Positions 1 to 11,285 of a stretch of DNA of 64,000 nucleotides are shown here, piece by piece. Under the pieces are notes generated by a model. The model had not been told where the DNA came from. It searched no databases and saw only the letters and a list, made by a program, of their open reading frames with translations. The DNA comes from Cognatilysobacter claricitrinus (lineage in GTDB: Bacteria; Pseudomonadota; Gammaproteobacteria; Xanthomonadales; Xanthomonadaceae): assembly GCF_045866565.1 (NCBI RefSeq), contig NZ_BAAFZV010000001.1, positions 868,001 to 932,000 of the forward strand. Direction: 5' to 3'. The position numbers and the translations under genes were made by a program. Position 1 is the first letter of the stretch. Each line of letters begins with the position of its first letter.

Positions 1-558
1 TGGCTGGGCTGGTCGCTCGGCGGGCAGTTCGCTCTGCGCAATGCGCTTGACCATCCGGATCGCGTGCGCGGGCTGGTCATGCTCGCCTCGTCGCCGCGCT
101 TCGTCATTGGCGATGACTGGCCGCACGGCGTGAAGCCGACGCTGTTCCGTGATTTCGGCGACGCGCTGTCGACCGATTTCCGCGGCACGCTGGATGGCTT
201 CCTGGCGCTGGAGGCGCTTGGCTCGGTGAGCGCGCAGGCGGAGTTGCGCGACCTGCGCGCGCATGCGTTCGAACGTGGAGAGCCGGCGCCCGACGCGCTG
301 CTGCGCGGCCTCCAACTGCTCGATGCATTCGACGCACGCGACGAACTCGCGCATCTGCGTGTGCCGAGCCTGTGGATTTCGGGACGTCGCGATCGCCTCG
401 TGCCCGCCGCTGCGATGCCCGCCGCCGCGGCGCTCGCGCCGAACGCGACCAGCCTGGTGATCCGCGATGCCGGCCATGCGCCGTTCCTCGGTGCCGCGGA
501 CGAGGTCGCGCACGCGATCGGCACGTTCGCCGCGCCGTTGCTGGCAAAGGCCGCGTGA
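1..558 (+). CDS. bioH: Pimeloyl-ACP methyl ester carboxylesterase BioH (5' truncated by window edge)
   Basis: Alpha/beta hydrolase that removes the methyl ester from pimeloyl-ACP methyl ester, ending the BioC-BioH route to the pimelate moiety of biotin; cytoplasmic. The reading frame is open from base 1, so the true start lies upstream. The visible part begins with the nucleophile elbow GWSLGG (catalytic Ser at visible residue 5). Later come an Asp region (SGRRDRLVP) and a His region (DAGHAPF), the usual order of the triad. About 185 residues are present of a family near 250. It is followed 43 bp downstream by bioC, the upstream methyltransferase of the same pathway, which makes the BioH identity much more likely than a generic hydrolase. 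Confidence 0.88.
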   Translation, partial: WLGWSLGGQFALRNALDHPDRVRGLVMLASSPRFVIGDDWPHGVKPTLFRDFGDALSTDFRGTLDGFLALEALGSVSAQAELRDLRAHAFERGEPAPDALLRGLQLLDAFDARDELAHLRVPSLWISGRRDRLVPAAAMPAAAALAPNATSLVIRDAGHAPFLGAADEVAHAIGTFAAPLLAKAA

Positions 559-601
559 TGCGAATCGATCGAACGCACCGATTTGCGACGGCGACGTCCC
601 G

Positions 602-1516
602 ATGACCGAACTCTTCGACCATCGCCAGGTGGGCCGTGCGTTCTCGCGCGCGGCGACACACTACGACGAAGCCGCCGCGCTGCAGCGCGAGGTCGGCGAG
701 CGCCTCGCCGAATCGTTGCCGTACTACGAGGACAAGGCGCTCGGCGGACGCACGCCGCAGGTCGTGGTCGACGTCGGTTGCGGCACCGGGCATGGCACGG
801 CATTGCTGCAGGCGCGCTGGCCGAAGGCGCAGGTGATCGGCATCGACCTGGCGCCGGGCATGGCGCACGAGGCGCAGCGCCGCCTCACCGCGAAGCGCGG
901 CCTGCTGGATTTCTCGCGCAAGCCGCACGTCGTGCGCGCCGACGCACTCGCGTTGCCGCTGCGCGATAACAGCGTCGACGTGCTGTTCTCCAATCTCTGC
1001 CTGCAGTGGGTCGAGGACCTGCCGGCAGTGTTCGCGGGTTTCCGTCGCGTGCTTAAACCGGACGGCCTGCTGCTGGTGTCGACGTTCGCGCAGCAGACGC
1101 TGATGGAACTGCGCGAAGCCTTCGCCGATGCCGACGACGCGTCGCACGTCAGCCCCTTCATCGACATCGCGCGCTTCGGCGACGCGCTGATCGCCGCGGG
1201 TTTCCGCGATCCGGTGCTCGATCGCGATCTGTTCCGCCTGTCGCAACCCGACCTGCCGTCGATCATGCGCGAGCTGCGAACGCTGGGCGCGACCAATGCG
1301 ATGCACGATCGTCGCCGCGCACTGACGGGCCGTGCGCGTTTCGCGCGCGCGGCGCAGGCATACGAAGCGATGCGCGGCGCGAACGGTCTGCCGGTCACGT
1401 GGGACGTCGTCTATGCGCAGGCCTGGGGGCCGGCGCACGGCGCGCCGATCCGCAACGGCGGCTTCGACGAAGTGCGGGTGCCGGTCACCAGCATTCCGAT
1501 CCGGCGACGTCGATGA
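602..1516 (+). CDS. bioC: Malonyl-ACP O-methyltransferase BioC
   Basis: SAM-dependent methyltransferase that methylates the free carboxyl of malonyl-ACP so that fatty-acid synthesis can elongate it into pimeloyl-ACP methyl ester; cytoplasmic. The 304-aa product starts MTELFDHRQVGRAFSRAA, the N-terminal pattern of BioC (F-x-RAA-x-x-YD). The SAM motif DVGCGTGHG lies at residues 57-65, with an acidic IDLAPGM segment after it. The C-terminal third holds the GATN segment that is common in BioC. The ATG at 602 is preferred over upstream codons because conservation begins there. It lies 43 bp after bioH and overlaps the next gene by an ATGA, so all three probably share a transcript. Confidence 0.9.
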   Translation: MTELFDHRQVGRAFSRAATHYDEAAALQREVGERLAESLPYYEDKALGGRTPQVVVDVGCGTGHGTALLQARWPKAQVIGIDLAPGMAHEAQRRLTAKRGLLDFSRKPHVVRADALALPLRDNSVDVLFSNLCLQWVEDLPAVFAGFRRVLKPDGLLLVSTFAQQTLMELREAFADADDASHVSPFIDIARFGDALIAAGFRDPVLDRDLFRLSQPDLPSIMRELRTLGATNAMHDRRRALTGRARFARAAQAYEAMRGANGLPVTWDVVYAQAWGPAHGAPIRNGGFDEVRVPVTSIPIRRRR

Positions 1517-2466
1517 AGGTCGCGCCGCGCACCGCGATCACCGCCGTCGGGCTCGCGCTGCTGTCGGCGCTGTTCTTCACTTCCACCTACGTGCTCAACC
1601 GCGCTGCCGCGGTGGACGGCGAACACTGGGCGTGGACCGCGGTGCTGCGCTACGTGTGGACGGTGCCGCTGATGCTTCCGCTGATGCGCGGGCGCTGGAC
1701 GTCGCTGTGGCGGGTGATGCGCGCCAAGCCCGGGCCGTGGTTCCTGTGGAGCGGCATCGGTTTCGTGCTGTTCTACATCGGCCTTACGTATGCCGCGTCG
1801 AGCGGGCCGGCGTGGCTGATCGCCGGCACGTTCCAGCTCACCGTCATCGCCGGCATGTTGTGCGCGCCGCTGCTGTACCGCGATGCGCGTCGCCGCGTGC
1901 CGATGTCGGCGCTGGCCTGCGGTGCGCTCGCGGTGGTCGGCGTTGCGATGATGCAGTCGGCGCAGGTGCAGGGCAGCCTGCATCGCGAGGCGTGGATCGC
2001 AAGCATCTGCGTCGCGTTCGCCGCGTTCGCGTATCCGCTAGGTAATCGCGGGCTTCTACTGCATCTCGAACGCGAAGGCATCGAACTCGACGCCACGCAA
2101 CGCGTGTTCGGCATGACATTGGCGAGCCTGCCGCTGTGGTTACCGGTGGCGATCTACGCGGCGATGCACGCCGGCGCGCCGCCGCTGCGGCAGGTGATGC
2201 TCTCCGGTGGCGTCGCGCTGGGCGCCGGTGTCATCGCGACGGTGCTGTTCTTCCGCGCGACCGGCATGGTGCGTCGCGATCCGGTTGCGCTCGGCGCGGC
2301 CGAGGCGATGCAGGCCGCCGAGATCCTGTTCGCCGAAGCGATGGGCGCGATGTGGCTGGGCGAAGCGTGGCCGCACGGAATCGCGGCGGTCGGCGCGATC
2401 GTGGTGATCGCGTCGATCGCACTGTTCAGCGTGCTGGTGGCGCTGCGACCGCCGCAGGGCCCGTGA
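1513..2466 (+). CDS. EmrE/EamA-superfamily multidrug-type exporter
   Basis: Inner-membrane transporter of the drug/metabolite superfamily, 317 aa, with about ten hydrophobic segments. The pattern resembles the longer 'multidrug resistance efflux transporter' proteins rather than four-helix EmrE itself. The N-terminus (LALLSALFFTSTYVLNRAA) and the C-terminal segment GAAEAMQAAEILFAEAMGAMW are typical of the second half-repeat. The substrate cannot be told from sequence. The start ATG at 1513 overlaps the bioC stop (ATGA), implying translational coupling. Its 3' end overlaps the convergent glycosyltransferase gene by 41 bp, a tight tail-to-tail arrangement with no room for a separate terminator. 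Confidence 0.75.
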   Translation: MKVAPRTAITAVGLALLSALFFTSTYVLNRAAAVDGEHWAWTAVLRYVWTVPLMLPLMRGRWTSLWRVMRAKPGPWFLWSGIGFVLFYIGLTYAASSGPAWLIAGTFQLTVIAGMLCAPLLYRDARRRVPMSALACGALAVVGVAMMQSAQVQGSLHREAWIASICVAFAAFAYPLGNRGLLLHLEREGIELDATQRVFGMTLASLPLWLPVAIYAAMHAGAPPLRQVMLSGGVALGAGVIATVLFFRATGMVRRDPVALGAAEAMQAAEILFAEAMGAMWLGEAWPHGIAAVGAIVVIASIALFSVLVALRPPQGP

Positions 2467-3961
2467 GCGCGATCGTGCGGAAGAAGATGCGATCCTGGTA
2501 CGGCGTGCCTTGCGGAACGGGCTCGTAGCCTTCGCGACGGACGATCGCACTCACGCGCGGCCAGTCGGCGACCTTGCACACCCACAACTGCGCGTCCTCG
2601 TGCTCGCTCAGTTCGCCGACCAGCGATTCGTCGTACTCCGGATTGAAGCGCGCATCGTTGTTCACCGGTTCGATCGACAGCTTCTCGATCTGCACGTGCG
2701 GCCCACTGTGCAGGTGCACGCCGTAGCGCGCCATGTCCTCGACGAACAGCACTTCCTCGACGCGCCCCGTGGTGCGGTCGCGGATCGCGCGCGACCATTC
2801 ACGCGCGTCCTTGTGGGTCGGGTAGTGCGCCGACGCGATCTTCAGGCCGAGCATCACCAGCGCCCACACCAGCATCGCACCCGGTCGCGGCATCGCGCGG
2901 CCATCGCGTAGCGACTGCAGCGTCACCAACAGAGCCAGCGGTGCGAACAGCGGCAGGATGTAAAGCGGCAGGCGCGAGCGTGCGATGCAGAAGATCAGCA
3001 GCGGCACCAGCGCCCACAGCGTGGGCAACAGCCAGTGCGCGTCGGCGAGGCGCGTCGCCGCGTCCGCGCGCCATGCACGCACTTGCGCGCGCAGGCCGCG
3101 CATCCATCGCCACAGCGCACGCGACCACGGCAGGGTGCCGATGACCAGCGTCGGCGCGTAGATCGCGAACCAGCCATACCACTCGCCGTGACGCTTGAAC
3201 TCGTCGGTGGCGACGCGGCCCACGACTTCCGAGCCCAGGAAATAGCCCATCAGGCCCGGCGTCTTCTGCGTCACTGCGATGTACCACGGCGCTGCGATCG
3301 CGACGAACAGCAGCAGGCCGACCGGACGGAATACGCCGGGACGTCCCGGCGTGCGGGTCAGCGCATCGAACAGCAGGATCGGCAGCAGCGGCAGCAGTCC
3401 CGGCGGGCCCTTGGTGAGGAAGGCGAGGCCGAACGCGCCCCACATCAGCACCAGCCAGCGCTTCGGATGCGCGACGCCGAAGCGGGCCTCGACGAACGCC
3501 CACAGCGCCAGGGTCTCGGTCGCGGTGAGCAGGTAGTCCGTGGTGATCATCTGCGACGCGCCGAACGGGAACAGCATCGCCGCGTAGACGAGTGCGGCGC
3601 GTACGCCGTTGCCGGGCGCGAGGCGGCGCCCCATCAGTCCCACCAGCAGCACGCATAGCAGGTGCGAAAACGCCGATGGCAGGCGCGCCGCGAATGCGTT
3701 GCTGCCGAAGGCCTTGATGCTGCTTGCGATCGCCCAGTACGTGAGCGGCGGCTTGGTCCAGTGTTCGACTTCGTAGCTGCGGCGCGGGATCAGCCAGTCG
3801 CCGCTGTCGACCATGTTGAGCGCGACGTTGGTGTAGCGGCCTTCGTCCGGATCCCAGATGCCGCGCATGCCGAGGAACGCGAACGTGGTCACGATCGCGA
3901 ACAGCGCGACCCACAGCGCGGGATGACGCCACCACGGGCGCGATGGGGCGATCGTGTTCAT
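2426..3961 (-). CDS. GT39/ArnT-like membrane glycosyltransferase
   Basis: Polytopic membrane glycosyltransferase of the PMT/ArnT superfamily (511 aa). Such enzymes move a sugar from a polyprenyl-phosphate donor to lipid A, protein or another periplasmic acceptor. The first periplasmic loop has the diagnostic acidic motif IWDPDEGRYTNVALNM just after the first membrane helix, followed by HWTKPPLTYW, both hallmarks of ArnT-type enzymes. About ten more hydrophobic segments follow, with a soluble C-terminal domain of about 130 residues. The start MNTIAPSRPWWRHP is chosen because the signal-anchor follows directly and because it overlaps the upstream dehydratase stop (ATGA at 3958-3961). No arn pathway genes are nearby, so polymyxin resistance is not implied. 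Acceptor unknown. Confidence 0.78.
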   Translation of the reverse strand: MNTIAPSRPWWRHPALWVALFAIVTTFAFLGMRGIWDPDEGRYTNVALNMVDSGDWLIPRRSYEVEHWTKPPLTYWAIASSIKAFGSNAFAARLPSAFSHLLCVLLVGLMGRRLAPGNGVRAALVYAAMLFPFGASQMITTDYLLTATETLALWAFVEARFGVAHPKRWLVLMWGAFGLAFLTKGPPGLLPLLPILLFDALTRTPGRPGVFRPVGLLLFVAIAAPWYIAVTQKTPGLMGYFLGSEVVGRVATDEFKRHGEWYGWFAIYAPTLVIGTLPWSRALWRWMRGLRAQVRAWRADAATRLADAHWLLPTLWALVPLLIFCIARSRLPLYILPLFAPLALLVTLQSLRDGRAMPRPGAMLVWALVMLGLKIASAHYPTHKDAREWSRAIRDRTTGRVEEVLFVEDMARYGVHLHSGPHVQIEKLSIEPVNNDARFNPEYDESLVGELSEHEDAQLWVCKVADWPRVSAIVRREGYEPVPQGTPYQDRIFFRTIALTGPAAVAAPPAR

Positions 3962-4902
3962 GCGTTCACCAGCGCAGCGAGGTCGACGTTGCCGCCCGAC
4001 AGCACGATGCCGACGCGTCGGCCTTCGAACAGGTCGCGATTGGCGAGCACGGCGGCGAGCGCGACCGCGGACGACGGTTCGATCAGCTGCTTCATGCGCG
4101 TCCACACCAGGCGCATGGCGTCGAGCGTCGCGCTGTCGTCGACCACCAGCGCCTTCGCGCCGTGCGCGTGCAGCAGGTCGAAGTTGATCGCGCCCAGCGT
4201 GCCGCGCAGGCCGTCGCAGATGGTGTCGGGGGTGAATTCGGTGACGCGCTCGCCGCGTGCGAGCGAGGCCGCGGTTTCCGCCGCGCCGGCAGGTTCCGCG
4301 AGATAGAGCGATGTCGACGGCGACGCACCGGCGATCGCGAGCGCGGTGCCGGACGCGAGTCCGCCGCCGCCGACGGGCACGACGATCGCATCGAGCGGGT
4401 GCGATGCCAGCAGCTCGAGCGCAGCCGTGCCCTGGCCGGCGATCACCAGCGGATCAGTATAGGGATGCACGAGCCGCGCGCCGAGCGACTGCTGCAGCTC
4501 GGCGCACATCGCTTCGCGCGCGGCGATGGTGGGCGCGCAGCGATGCAGCACGGCGCCGTAGGCGGCGATCGCGGCGAGCTTGCCCGGCACCGCGCCTTCG
4601 GGCACGACCACGTGGCAGGCGATGCCGCGACCCTTCGCCGCGAGTGCGAGCGCCGCGCCATGGTTGCCGGAGGAATGGGTGACGACGCCGCGTTGCGCCT
4701 CGTTCTCGTCCAACGCCCACACCGCATTGCAGGCGCCGCGAAACTTGAACGCCCCGATGCGCTGCAGGTGCTCGGCCTTGAAGTGGAGCGCGCAGCCCGC
4801 GATCTCGTCGATCGTGCGCGAGCGCAGCACGGGGGTGACGTGTGCATGCGGCGCGATGCGCGCGGCGGCGGCGAGGACGTCGTCGAAACCGGGGTCGGTC
4901 AT
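3958..4902 (-). CDS. PLP-dependent threonine/serine dehydratase-like enzyme
   Basis: Fold-type II PLP enzyme of 314 aa, expected to deaminate threonine or serine to a 2-oxo acid and ammonia, or to act as a related racemase or lyase. The PLP lysine sits in FKFRGACNA (Lys53). The substrate loop SSGNHG is at residues 77-82, and the phosphate-binding glycine run VGGGGLASG at about 177-185. There is no C-terminal ACT domain, so it is the short catabolic or unregulated type rather than biosynthetic IlvA. It overlaps the glycosyltransferase by 4 bp, though no functional link is evident. Serine racemase is an alternative that sequence alone cannot exclude. Confidence 0.8.
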   Translation of the reverse strand: MTDPGFDDVLAAAARIAPHAHVTPVLRSRTIDEIAGCALHFKAEHLQRIGAFKFRGACNAVWALDENEAQRGVVTHSSGNHGAALALAAKGRGIACHVVVPEGAVPGKLAAIAAYGAVLHRCAPTIAAREAMCAELQQSLGARLVHPYTDPLVIAGQGTAALELLASHPLDAIVVPVGGGGLASGTALAIAGASPSTSLYLAEPAGAAETAASLARGERVTEFTPDTICDGLRGTLGAINFDLLHAHGAKALVVDDSATLDAMRLVWTRMKQLIEPSSAVALAAVLANRDLFEGRRVGIVLSGGNVDLAALVNA

Positions 4903-4968
4903 GCGGAATACGGCGGCAGCGGGAGCCCTAGGGTAGTGGCTGCGCGCGGCGCGAGCATTACGGCGGCG

Positions 4969-5916
4969 TCATTTGCGGCGACGGCCCAGCAGGCTGACGG
5001 TCGTCGAGCCCGCTACCACCAGCAGCGCACCGACCCAGCCGACGATCGACATCGGCTCCGGCGCGAGCATCGCCGGCCACAGCGTATGCACGATCGCGAC
5101 CACGCCGAGGCAGAGCAACGGCGTCACCGCCAGCACCGCCGACACGCGCGAGGCTTCCCAGTGCGCGAGCGCCTCGGCGAACGCGCCGTAGGCGACGACC
5201 GTGTTGAGTGCGCAATAGGCGAGCAGCGCCCATTGCATGCCGTCGAGGTGGGCCAGGTGGGTCGGATGCGCGAACGGCCACAGCAGCAGCGTCGCGACCA
5301 CGTAGATGACGGCGAGGATCTGCATCGAACCCAGCTTCACGAGCAACTGCTTCTGCGCGAGCGCGTACACCGCCCACACCACCGCACCGAGCACGACCAG
5401 CAACGAGCCGACGAGATAGCCGTGCGCATCGGCGTGCCCCGGCGTGGCGTCGACATGCACCAGCTGGTCACGGAAGAACAGGCCGAGCCCGGTGACCAGC
5501 AACGCCAGGCCGAACCACTGCGCGACGCGGAAGCGTTCGCCGAACACGACGATGCCGCCCACCGCCATCAACAACGGCGCCAGCTGGATCAGCAACTGCG
5601 CGTTGCCCGGCGAGGTGCGGCCCACGCCGAGCAGGTAGAAGACGTAGTTGCCGACCAACATCAGCGCGGCGACCGCCAGCAGGGCCCAGCCGCGACGGCC
5701 GAGCACGCCCAAGCCGCCCAGCCGTCCGCGCAGGCCCAGCCATCCCATGGTGAGCACGGCAGCGACGAGGAAGCGGAACCAGGTCAGCGTCAGCGGATCG
5801 AGCGCGTGCAGCGTCACTTTCAGCGCGACCGGCAACGTCGCCCAGCACAGCGCGGTGACCAGGCTCAGCACCAGACCGAGGCGGGTTCGTCCGGACGCAC
5901 GGTGCAGGGTCGACAT
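4969..5916 (-). CDS. EamA-family (DMT) transporter
   Basis: Inner-membrane protein of 315 aa with ten hydrophobic segments in two EamA repeats. The first begins LVTALCWATLPVALKVTLHALDP, the second near LVGSLLVVLGAVVWAVYALAQKQL. Family members export amino acids, nucleosides or other metabolites; substrate unknown. The start at 5916 (MSTLHRASGRTR) is preferred to an in-frame codon further upstream because it precedes the first membrane helix closely. The product ends in a basic RRRK tail typical of a cytoplasmic C-terminus. It is transcribed in the same direction as the dehydratase, 66 bp away. Confidence 0.8.
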   Translation of the reverse strand: MSTLHRASGRTRLGLVLSLVTALCWATLPVALKVTLHALDPLTLTWFRFLVAAVLTMGWLGLRGRLGGLGVLGRRGWALLAVAALMLVGNYVFYLLGVGRTSPGNAQLLIQLAPLLMAVGGIVVFGERFRVAQWFGLALLVTGLGLFFRDQLVHVDATPGHADAHGYLVGSLLVVLGAVVWAVYALAQKQLLVKLGSMQILAVIYVVATLLLWPFAHPTHLAHLDGMQWALLAYCALNTVVAYGAFAEALAHWEASRVSAVLAVTPLLCLGVVAIVHTLWPAMLAPEPMSIVGWVGALLVVAGSTTVSLLGRRRK

Positions 5917-6097
5917 GGACGATGTCCGGAGCGGCGGCGTGCGATCCTCGCAGGCACGATGCGCGCGGGCAACGCCGCGCATGGACCACTGCATCCGCTG
6001 AACCGCTCAGCGGACGCGCGCCCAATGCCCGAAAAGTTAAGCGGTAGTTCAATGCGAGCGGCAGAAGCTGCATCGATACGTCACAGGGGTGGCCACC

Positions 6098-6691
6098 ATG
6101 ATCCGCAAACTTCTGCTTCCGCTTGCCGCCACCGCGCTGCTCGCGGGCTGTGTCGCCGTGCCGTACGGCTATCGCGCCGACGACCATGGCGACTACTACT
6201 ACGGCTCGCCGTCGGTCGAGTACCGCTACCACGACGCGTGGCCGTACTACGGCTTCGGCTATCCGGGTTACTACGGGCCCTACCGCTCGGGCTTCTCGTT
6301 CTACGGCTACTACGGTGGCGGCTACCCGGGCTATGGCTATCCGGGTTACGGCTACTACGGCTATCCGCGCTACGGCTATCCGTACCGCTACACATACCCG
6401 AGCTACCACCCGCATAACGGCGACCCGCACAACGGCGGCCATCCGGGCAACGTCAACCGCCCGGACGGCGGCCCGTGGCGCAACCCCGACGAGATCGTGC
6501 GTCGTAGACGTTCGACCGACGGTGGGGGCGGCGGCATGGTGCAGGTTGAGCCGCGGCCGTCGATGCCGGTGGTCACCCGGCCCGAGGGCGGTGGCGTCGG
6601 GCCGCGCGCCGGTGGCGAACGCGATGGCTCGGCCGCGGGCGACGTGATCCGGCGCGCGCGTCGCGAAAGTGGCGCGGGCAACGAGCCCTGA
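6098..6691 (+). CDS. Tyr/Gly-rich lipoprotein
   Basis: Predicted lipoprotein of 197 aa. The N-terminus MIRKLLLPLAATALLAGC is a signal peptide ending in a good lipobox (LLAGC). The mature part starts with a Tyr-rich stretch. A run of roughly 55 residues is then built of YG, PGY and YPR units (about residues 40-95), and a Gly/Pro/Arg-rich tail follows. No enzymatic domain is visible; such proteins are usually annotated as hypothetical envelope proteins. The ATG at 6098 is preferred to a GTG nine bases upstream because the signal peptide then begins with Met-Ile-Arg-Lys and an AGGGG lies about 9 bp before it. The hypothetical Tyr repeat could be a low-complexity spacer at the cell surface. Confidence 0.75.
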   Translation: MIRKLLLPLAATALLAGCVAVPYGYRADDHGDYYYGSPSVEYRYHDAWPYYGFGYPGYYGPYRSGFSFYGYYGGGYPGYGYPGYGYYGYPRYGYPYRYTYPSYHPHNGDPHNGGHPGNVNRPDGGPWRNPDEIVRRRRSTDGGGGGMVQVEPRPSMPVVTRPEGGGVGPRAGGERDGSAAGDVIRRARRESGAGNEP

Positions 6692-7234
6692 CGGGCCCTG
6701 AAACGTGACGGTGACGGCTTGCGATGCCGCGGGGCCGGCCTCAAGCTAGGCGGGCACCGTCCGCGATCGCGGACGGCTGCGCCGTTTCCGCCACGTCGGA
6801 CCCCGGCGAGGATCTTCGGATCCCCCCTGTTCCGCCCCTCGCCGGGGGCCGGCACCCGGATCCCGGGTGCAAGGCGAAGCCCCTGAAAAGGTGAAGGGCC
6901 GGACGTCCCCCGACATCCGGCCCTTCGTGCTTCCCCGCGGGCGCTTGGCCAGCCCCTGTTCCAATACCGGCCGACGCATGCGCCTGCCCCGCTGGGTGCA
7001 AACGAATGCATTGCACGAAGCGTGCCATCGGCAGGTGGAAGCGGCCGGGTGGCCGGATCCCAACGCCCGTCACGTTGCGGCCCCGCGCCGTCCGGCCGGG
7101 TTGGACGCGAAAGTGACGCAAATCGGCCATGCCCGGCCCGGGCGGTCAGGCGCTGACATTCGCCGCGCGGCCCTGTTCAGGAATGCACGCGGTCCGCGCT
7201 GCGCGACAATGCGGGCGTATTTCGAGGCTTAGCG
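6692..7234. other. 543-bp intergenic region with a run of strong hairpins
   Basis: No convincing protein-coding gene is seen here. Between 6757 and 6925 lie four successive perfect inverted repeats: a 20-bp palindrome at 6757-6776; a stem with arms 6801-6810 and 6838-6847 that contains an inner five-base-pair stem closed by a TTCG tetraloop (6810-6823); arms 6852-6858 and 6864-6870; and arms 6894-6903 and 6916-6925. None is followed by a T-run. The rest (6926-7234) shows no clear structure beyond the mnmG leader. It could encode a structured RNA or be a cluster of palindromic elements; see findings. Confidence 0.6.
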
Positions 7235-9124
<1,890 letters not shown>

Positions 9125-9306
9125 TCGCCAAGGCGTGTTGTTTCGCCGCACAGCGGCGCGGCTTGAGCCCTACGACGCGCGCGTCGTCCGCTGCACCGTG
9201 TGTGTGCGGCACCGACAGCGTCGCCCCATAGCGGGATGTTTCGCCGACGTATGCCGATGCGTCGTGCCACCGACGAACGGGCGCGCACGCGGCGGGCCCT
9301 GATGCA

Positions 9307-11205
9307 TCAGATCTCCACCGGCGCGCCCATCTCGACCAGGCGATTGCCCGGAATCCGGAAGAAGTTGCTGGCGGCCGCCGCGTTGCGATGCATGAAGACG
9401 AACAGCAGGTCACGCCAGATCGGCATGCCGCGACGCGGGCTGGCGACCACCGTTTCGCGACTGGCGAAGTAGGTGGTCTCCATCGGGTCGAAACAGATCG
9501 CGCTGCAGTCGGCCGCGCGCATCAGAGCAAGCGGAACGTCCGGGGTTTCCATGAAGCCGAAGCGCAAGGTCGCGCGATGGAAGCTGTCGCCGATCGGGCG
9601 GATCACCAACCGCTGGGCCACCGGTACGAACGGCATCGGCTTGGTGTCCACGGTCAGCAGCACGTTGTGCTCGTGCAGAACGCGGTTGTGCTTGAGGTTG
9701 TGCAGCAACGCCTTGGGCACGACGGACGGCTGCGACGTGAGGAACACCGCGGTGCCGGGCACCCGCAGCGGCGGCGCGAGCATCAGCGAATCGACGAACT
9801 GCTCGGCCGCGATGCCGTCCTTCAGTACTTCGGCCTGCAGCAATTGCCGGCCCCGCCGCCACGTGCGCAGCACTGCGAACACCAGCACGCCCAGCAGCAG
9901 CGGGAACCACGCGCCGTCGAAGAACTTCGCGAGGTTCGCACCGAGGAATGCGAGATCGACGCCGATGAACAACGCGACCAGGGGCCAGTAAAGCGCCGGT
10001 GGCAGCAGCGGACGATGACGCGTGGTGACGACCAGCAGCACGCTGGTGATCAGCATGGTGCCGGTGACCGACACGCCGTACGCGGTGGCCAGCGCGGTCG
10101 AACTGCCGAAACCGATCACCGTCGCGATGGTGCCGATCATCAGCATCCAGTTGATCGCCGGCACGTAGATCTGGCCGAACGCGTCGCGCGATGTCTGGCG
10201 GATGGTGAGCCGCGGCAGGTAGCCGAGCTGCACCGCCTGGCGCGCCGCCGAATACGCGCCGCTGATCACCGCCTGCGATGCGATCACGGTGGCGAGCGTC
10301 GACAGGCCGACCATGGGATACAGCGCCCAGGACGGCACGCCGAGGTAGAACGGGTTGTCGATCGCATGCGGATGCGCGAGCACCAGCGCGCCCTGGCCGA
10401 GGTAGTTGAGCGTGAGCGCGGGCAGCACAACCAGTGTCCATGCCCACTGGATGGGCCGGCGACCGAAGTGGCCCATGTCGGCATACAACGCTTCGCCACC
10501 GGTGACCGCCAGCACCACCGCGCCGAGGATGAAAAAGCCGTGCGGACCGTGCGACGCGAAGAACCGGATCGCCCACACGGGATTCAACGCCGCGAGCACC
10601 TGCGGGTGCATGGCGATGCCGCGAACGCCGATCACGCCCAGCGCGACGAACCACACGACGAGCACCGGTCCGAAGGCCTTGCCGACCGCATCGGTGCCGA
10701 ACCGCTGCGACGCGAACAGCACCACGAGCACCGCGATGGTGATCGGCAGCACCCAGTGCGACAGCGCGGGTGCAGCGACCTCGAGGCCTTCGACCGCCGA
10801 CAGCACCGAGATCGCAGGCGTGAGCACGCCGTCGCCGAAGAACAGCGCCGCGCCGAACACGCCGAGCAGGCCCACCACGTAGATGCCGCGCGTGCCCTTC
10901 AGCGTGCGCTCGGCCAGCGCCGACAGCGCCATGATCCCGCCTTCGCCGTCGTTGTCCGCGCGCATGATCACGCCGACGTACTTGGCGGTGATGACGATCA
11001 TCAGCGCCCAGAACACCAGCGACAGCAGGCCCAGCATGGTCGGCGCGTCGGGTGTCAGGCCGTAATGCGGCAGGAACGCTTCCTTGATCGTGTACAGCGG
11101 GCTGGTGCCGATGTCGCCGAACACCACGCCAAGCGCGCCGAGCGCGAGCGTGACGAAACGCCCCTGCGGCGCATGGGCGTGGGTCTGTGGGGGGTCCGTG
11201 CGCAC
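9307..11205 (-). CDS. kup: Low-affinity potassium transport protein Kup
   Basis: Inner-membrane K+ uptake protein, probably K+/H+ symport, of the KUP/HAK/KT family; 632 aa against 622 in E. coli. Residues 30-38 carry the family signature GDIGTSPLYT, followed by about twelve membrane segments (for example GGEALYADMGHFGRRPI) and a soluble C-terminal domain from about residue 460. I start it at a GTG (11205) because a GGAG lies about ten bases upstream and the resulting N-terminus has normal length; longer in-frame extensions have shadow-like composition. It is transcribed divergently from a KdpD-like kinase and KdpE regulator with about 120 bp between, which suggests shared control by potassium or osmotic signals. 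Confidence 0.95.
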   Translation of the reverse strand: MRTDPPQTHAHAPQGRFVTLALGALGVVFGDIGTSPLYTIKEAFLPHYGLTPDAPTMLGLLSLVFWALMIVITAKYVGVIMRADNDGEGGIMALSALAERTLKGTRGIYVVGLLGVFGAALFFGDGVLTPAISVLSAVEGLEVAAPALSHWVLPITIAVLVVLFASQRFGTDAVGKAFGPVLVVWFVALGVIGVRGIAMHPQVLAALNPVWAIRFFASHGPHGFFILGAVVLAVTGGEALYADMGHFGRRPIQWAWTLVVLPALTLNYLGQGALVLAHPHAIDNPFYLGVPSWALYPMVGLSTLATVIASQAVISGAYSAARQAVQLGYLPRLTIRQTSRDAFGQIYVPAINWMLMIGTIATVIGFGSSTALATAYGVSVTGTMLITSVLLVVTTRHRPLLPPALYWPLVALFIGVDLAFLGANLAKFFDGAWFPLLLGVLVFAVLRTWRRGRQLLQAEVLKDGIAAEQFVDSLMLAPPLRVPGTAVFLTSQPSVVPKALLHNLKHNRVLHEHNVLLTVDTKPMPFVPVAQRLVIRPIGDSFHRATLRFGFMETPDVPLALMRAADCSAICFDPMETTYFASRETVVASPRRGMPIWRDLLFVFMHRNAAAASNFFRIPGNRLVEMGAPVEI

Positions 11206-11285
11206 GGGGCGCTCCGTCGTGGATCGGGTGCGCAGTCTCGATCCGCCGTGCGTAAAGCCGAAAGACCGCCAGCGCCGGGGGCGCG

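Noticed and set aside
2426..3961. arnT and polymyxin resistance
   Set aside because: The enzyme fold fits GT39, but no other arn genes are nearby, and the superfamily has many acceptors.
3943..6417. 824-codon open frame on the plus strand
   Set aside because: It runs antisense to the dehydratase and EamA genes, is dominated by Arg, His and Gln, and has no family resemblance; a GC-rich shadow.
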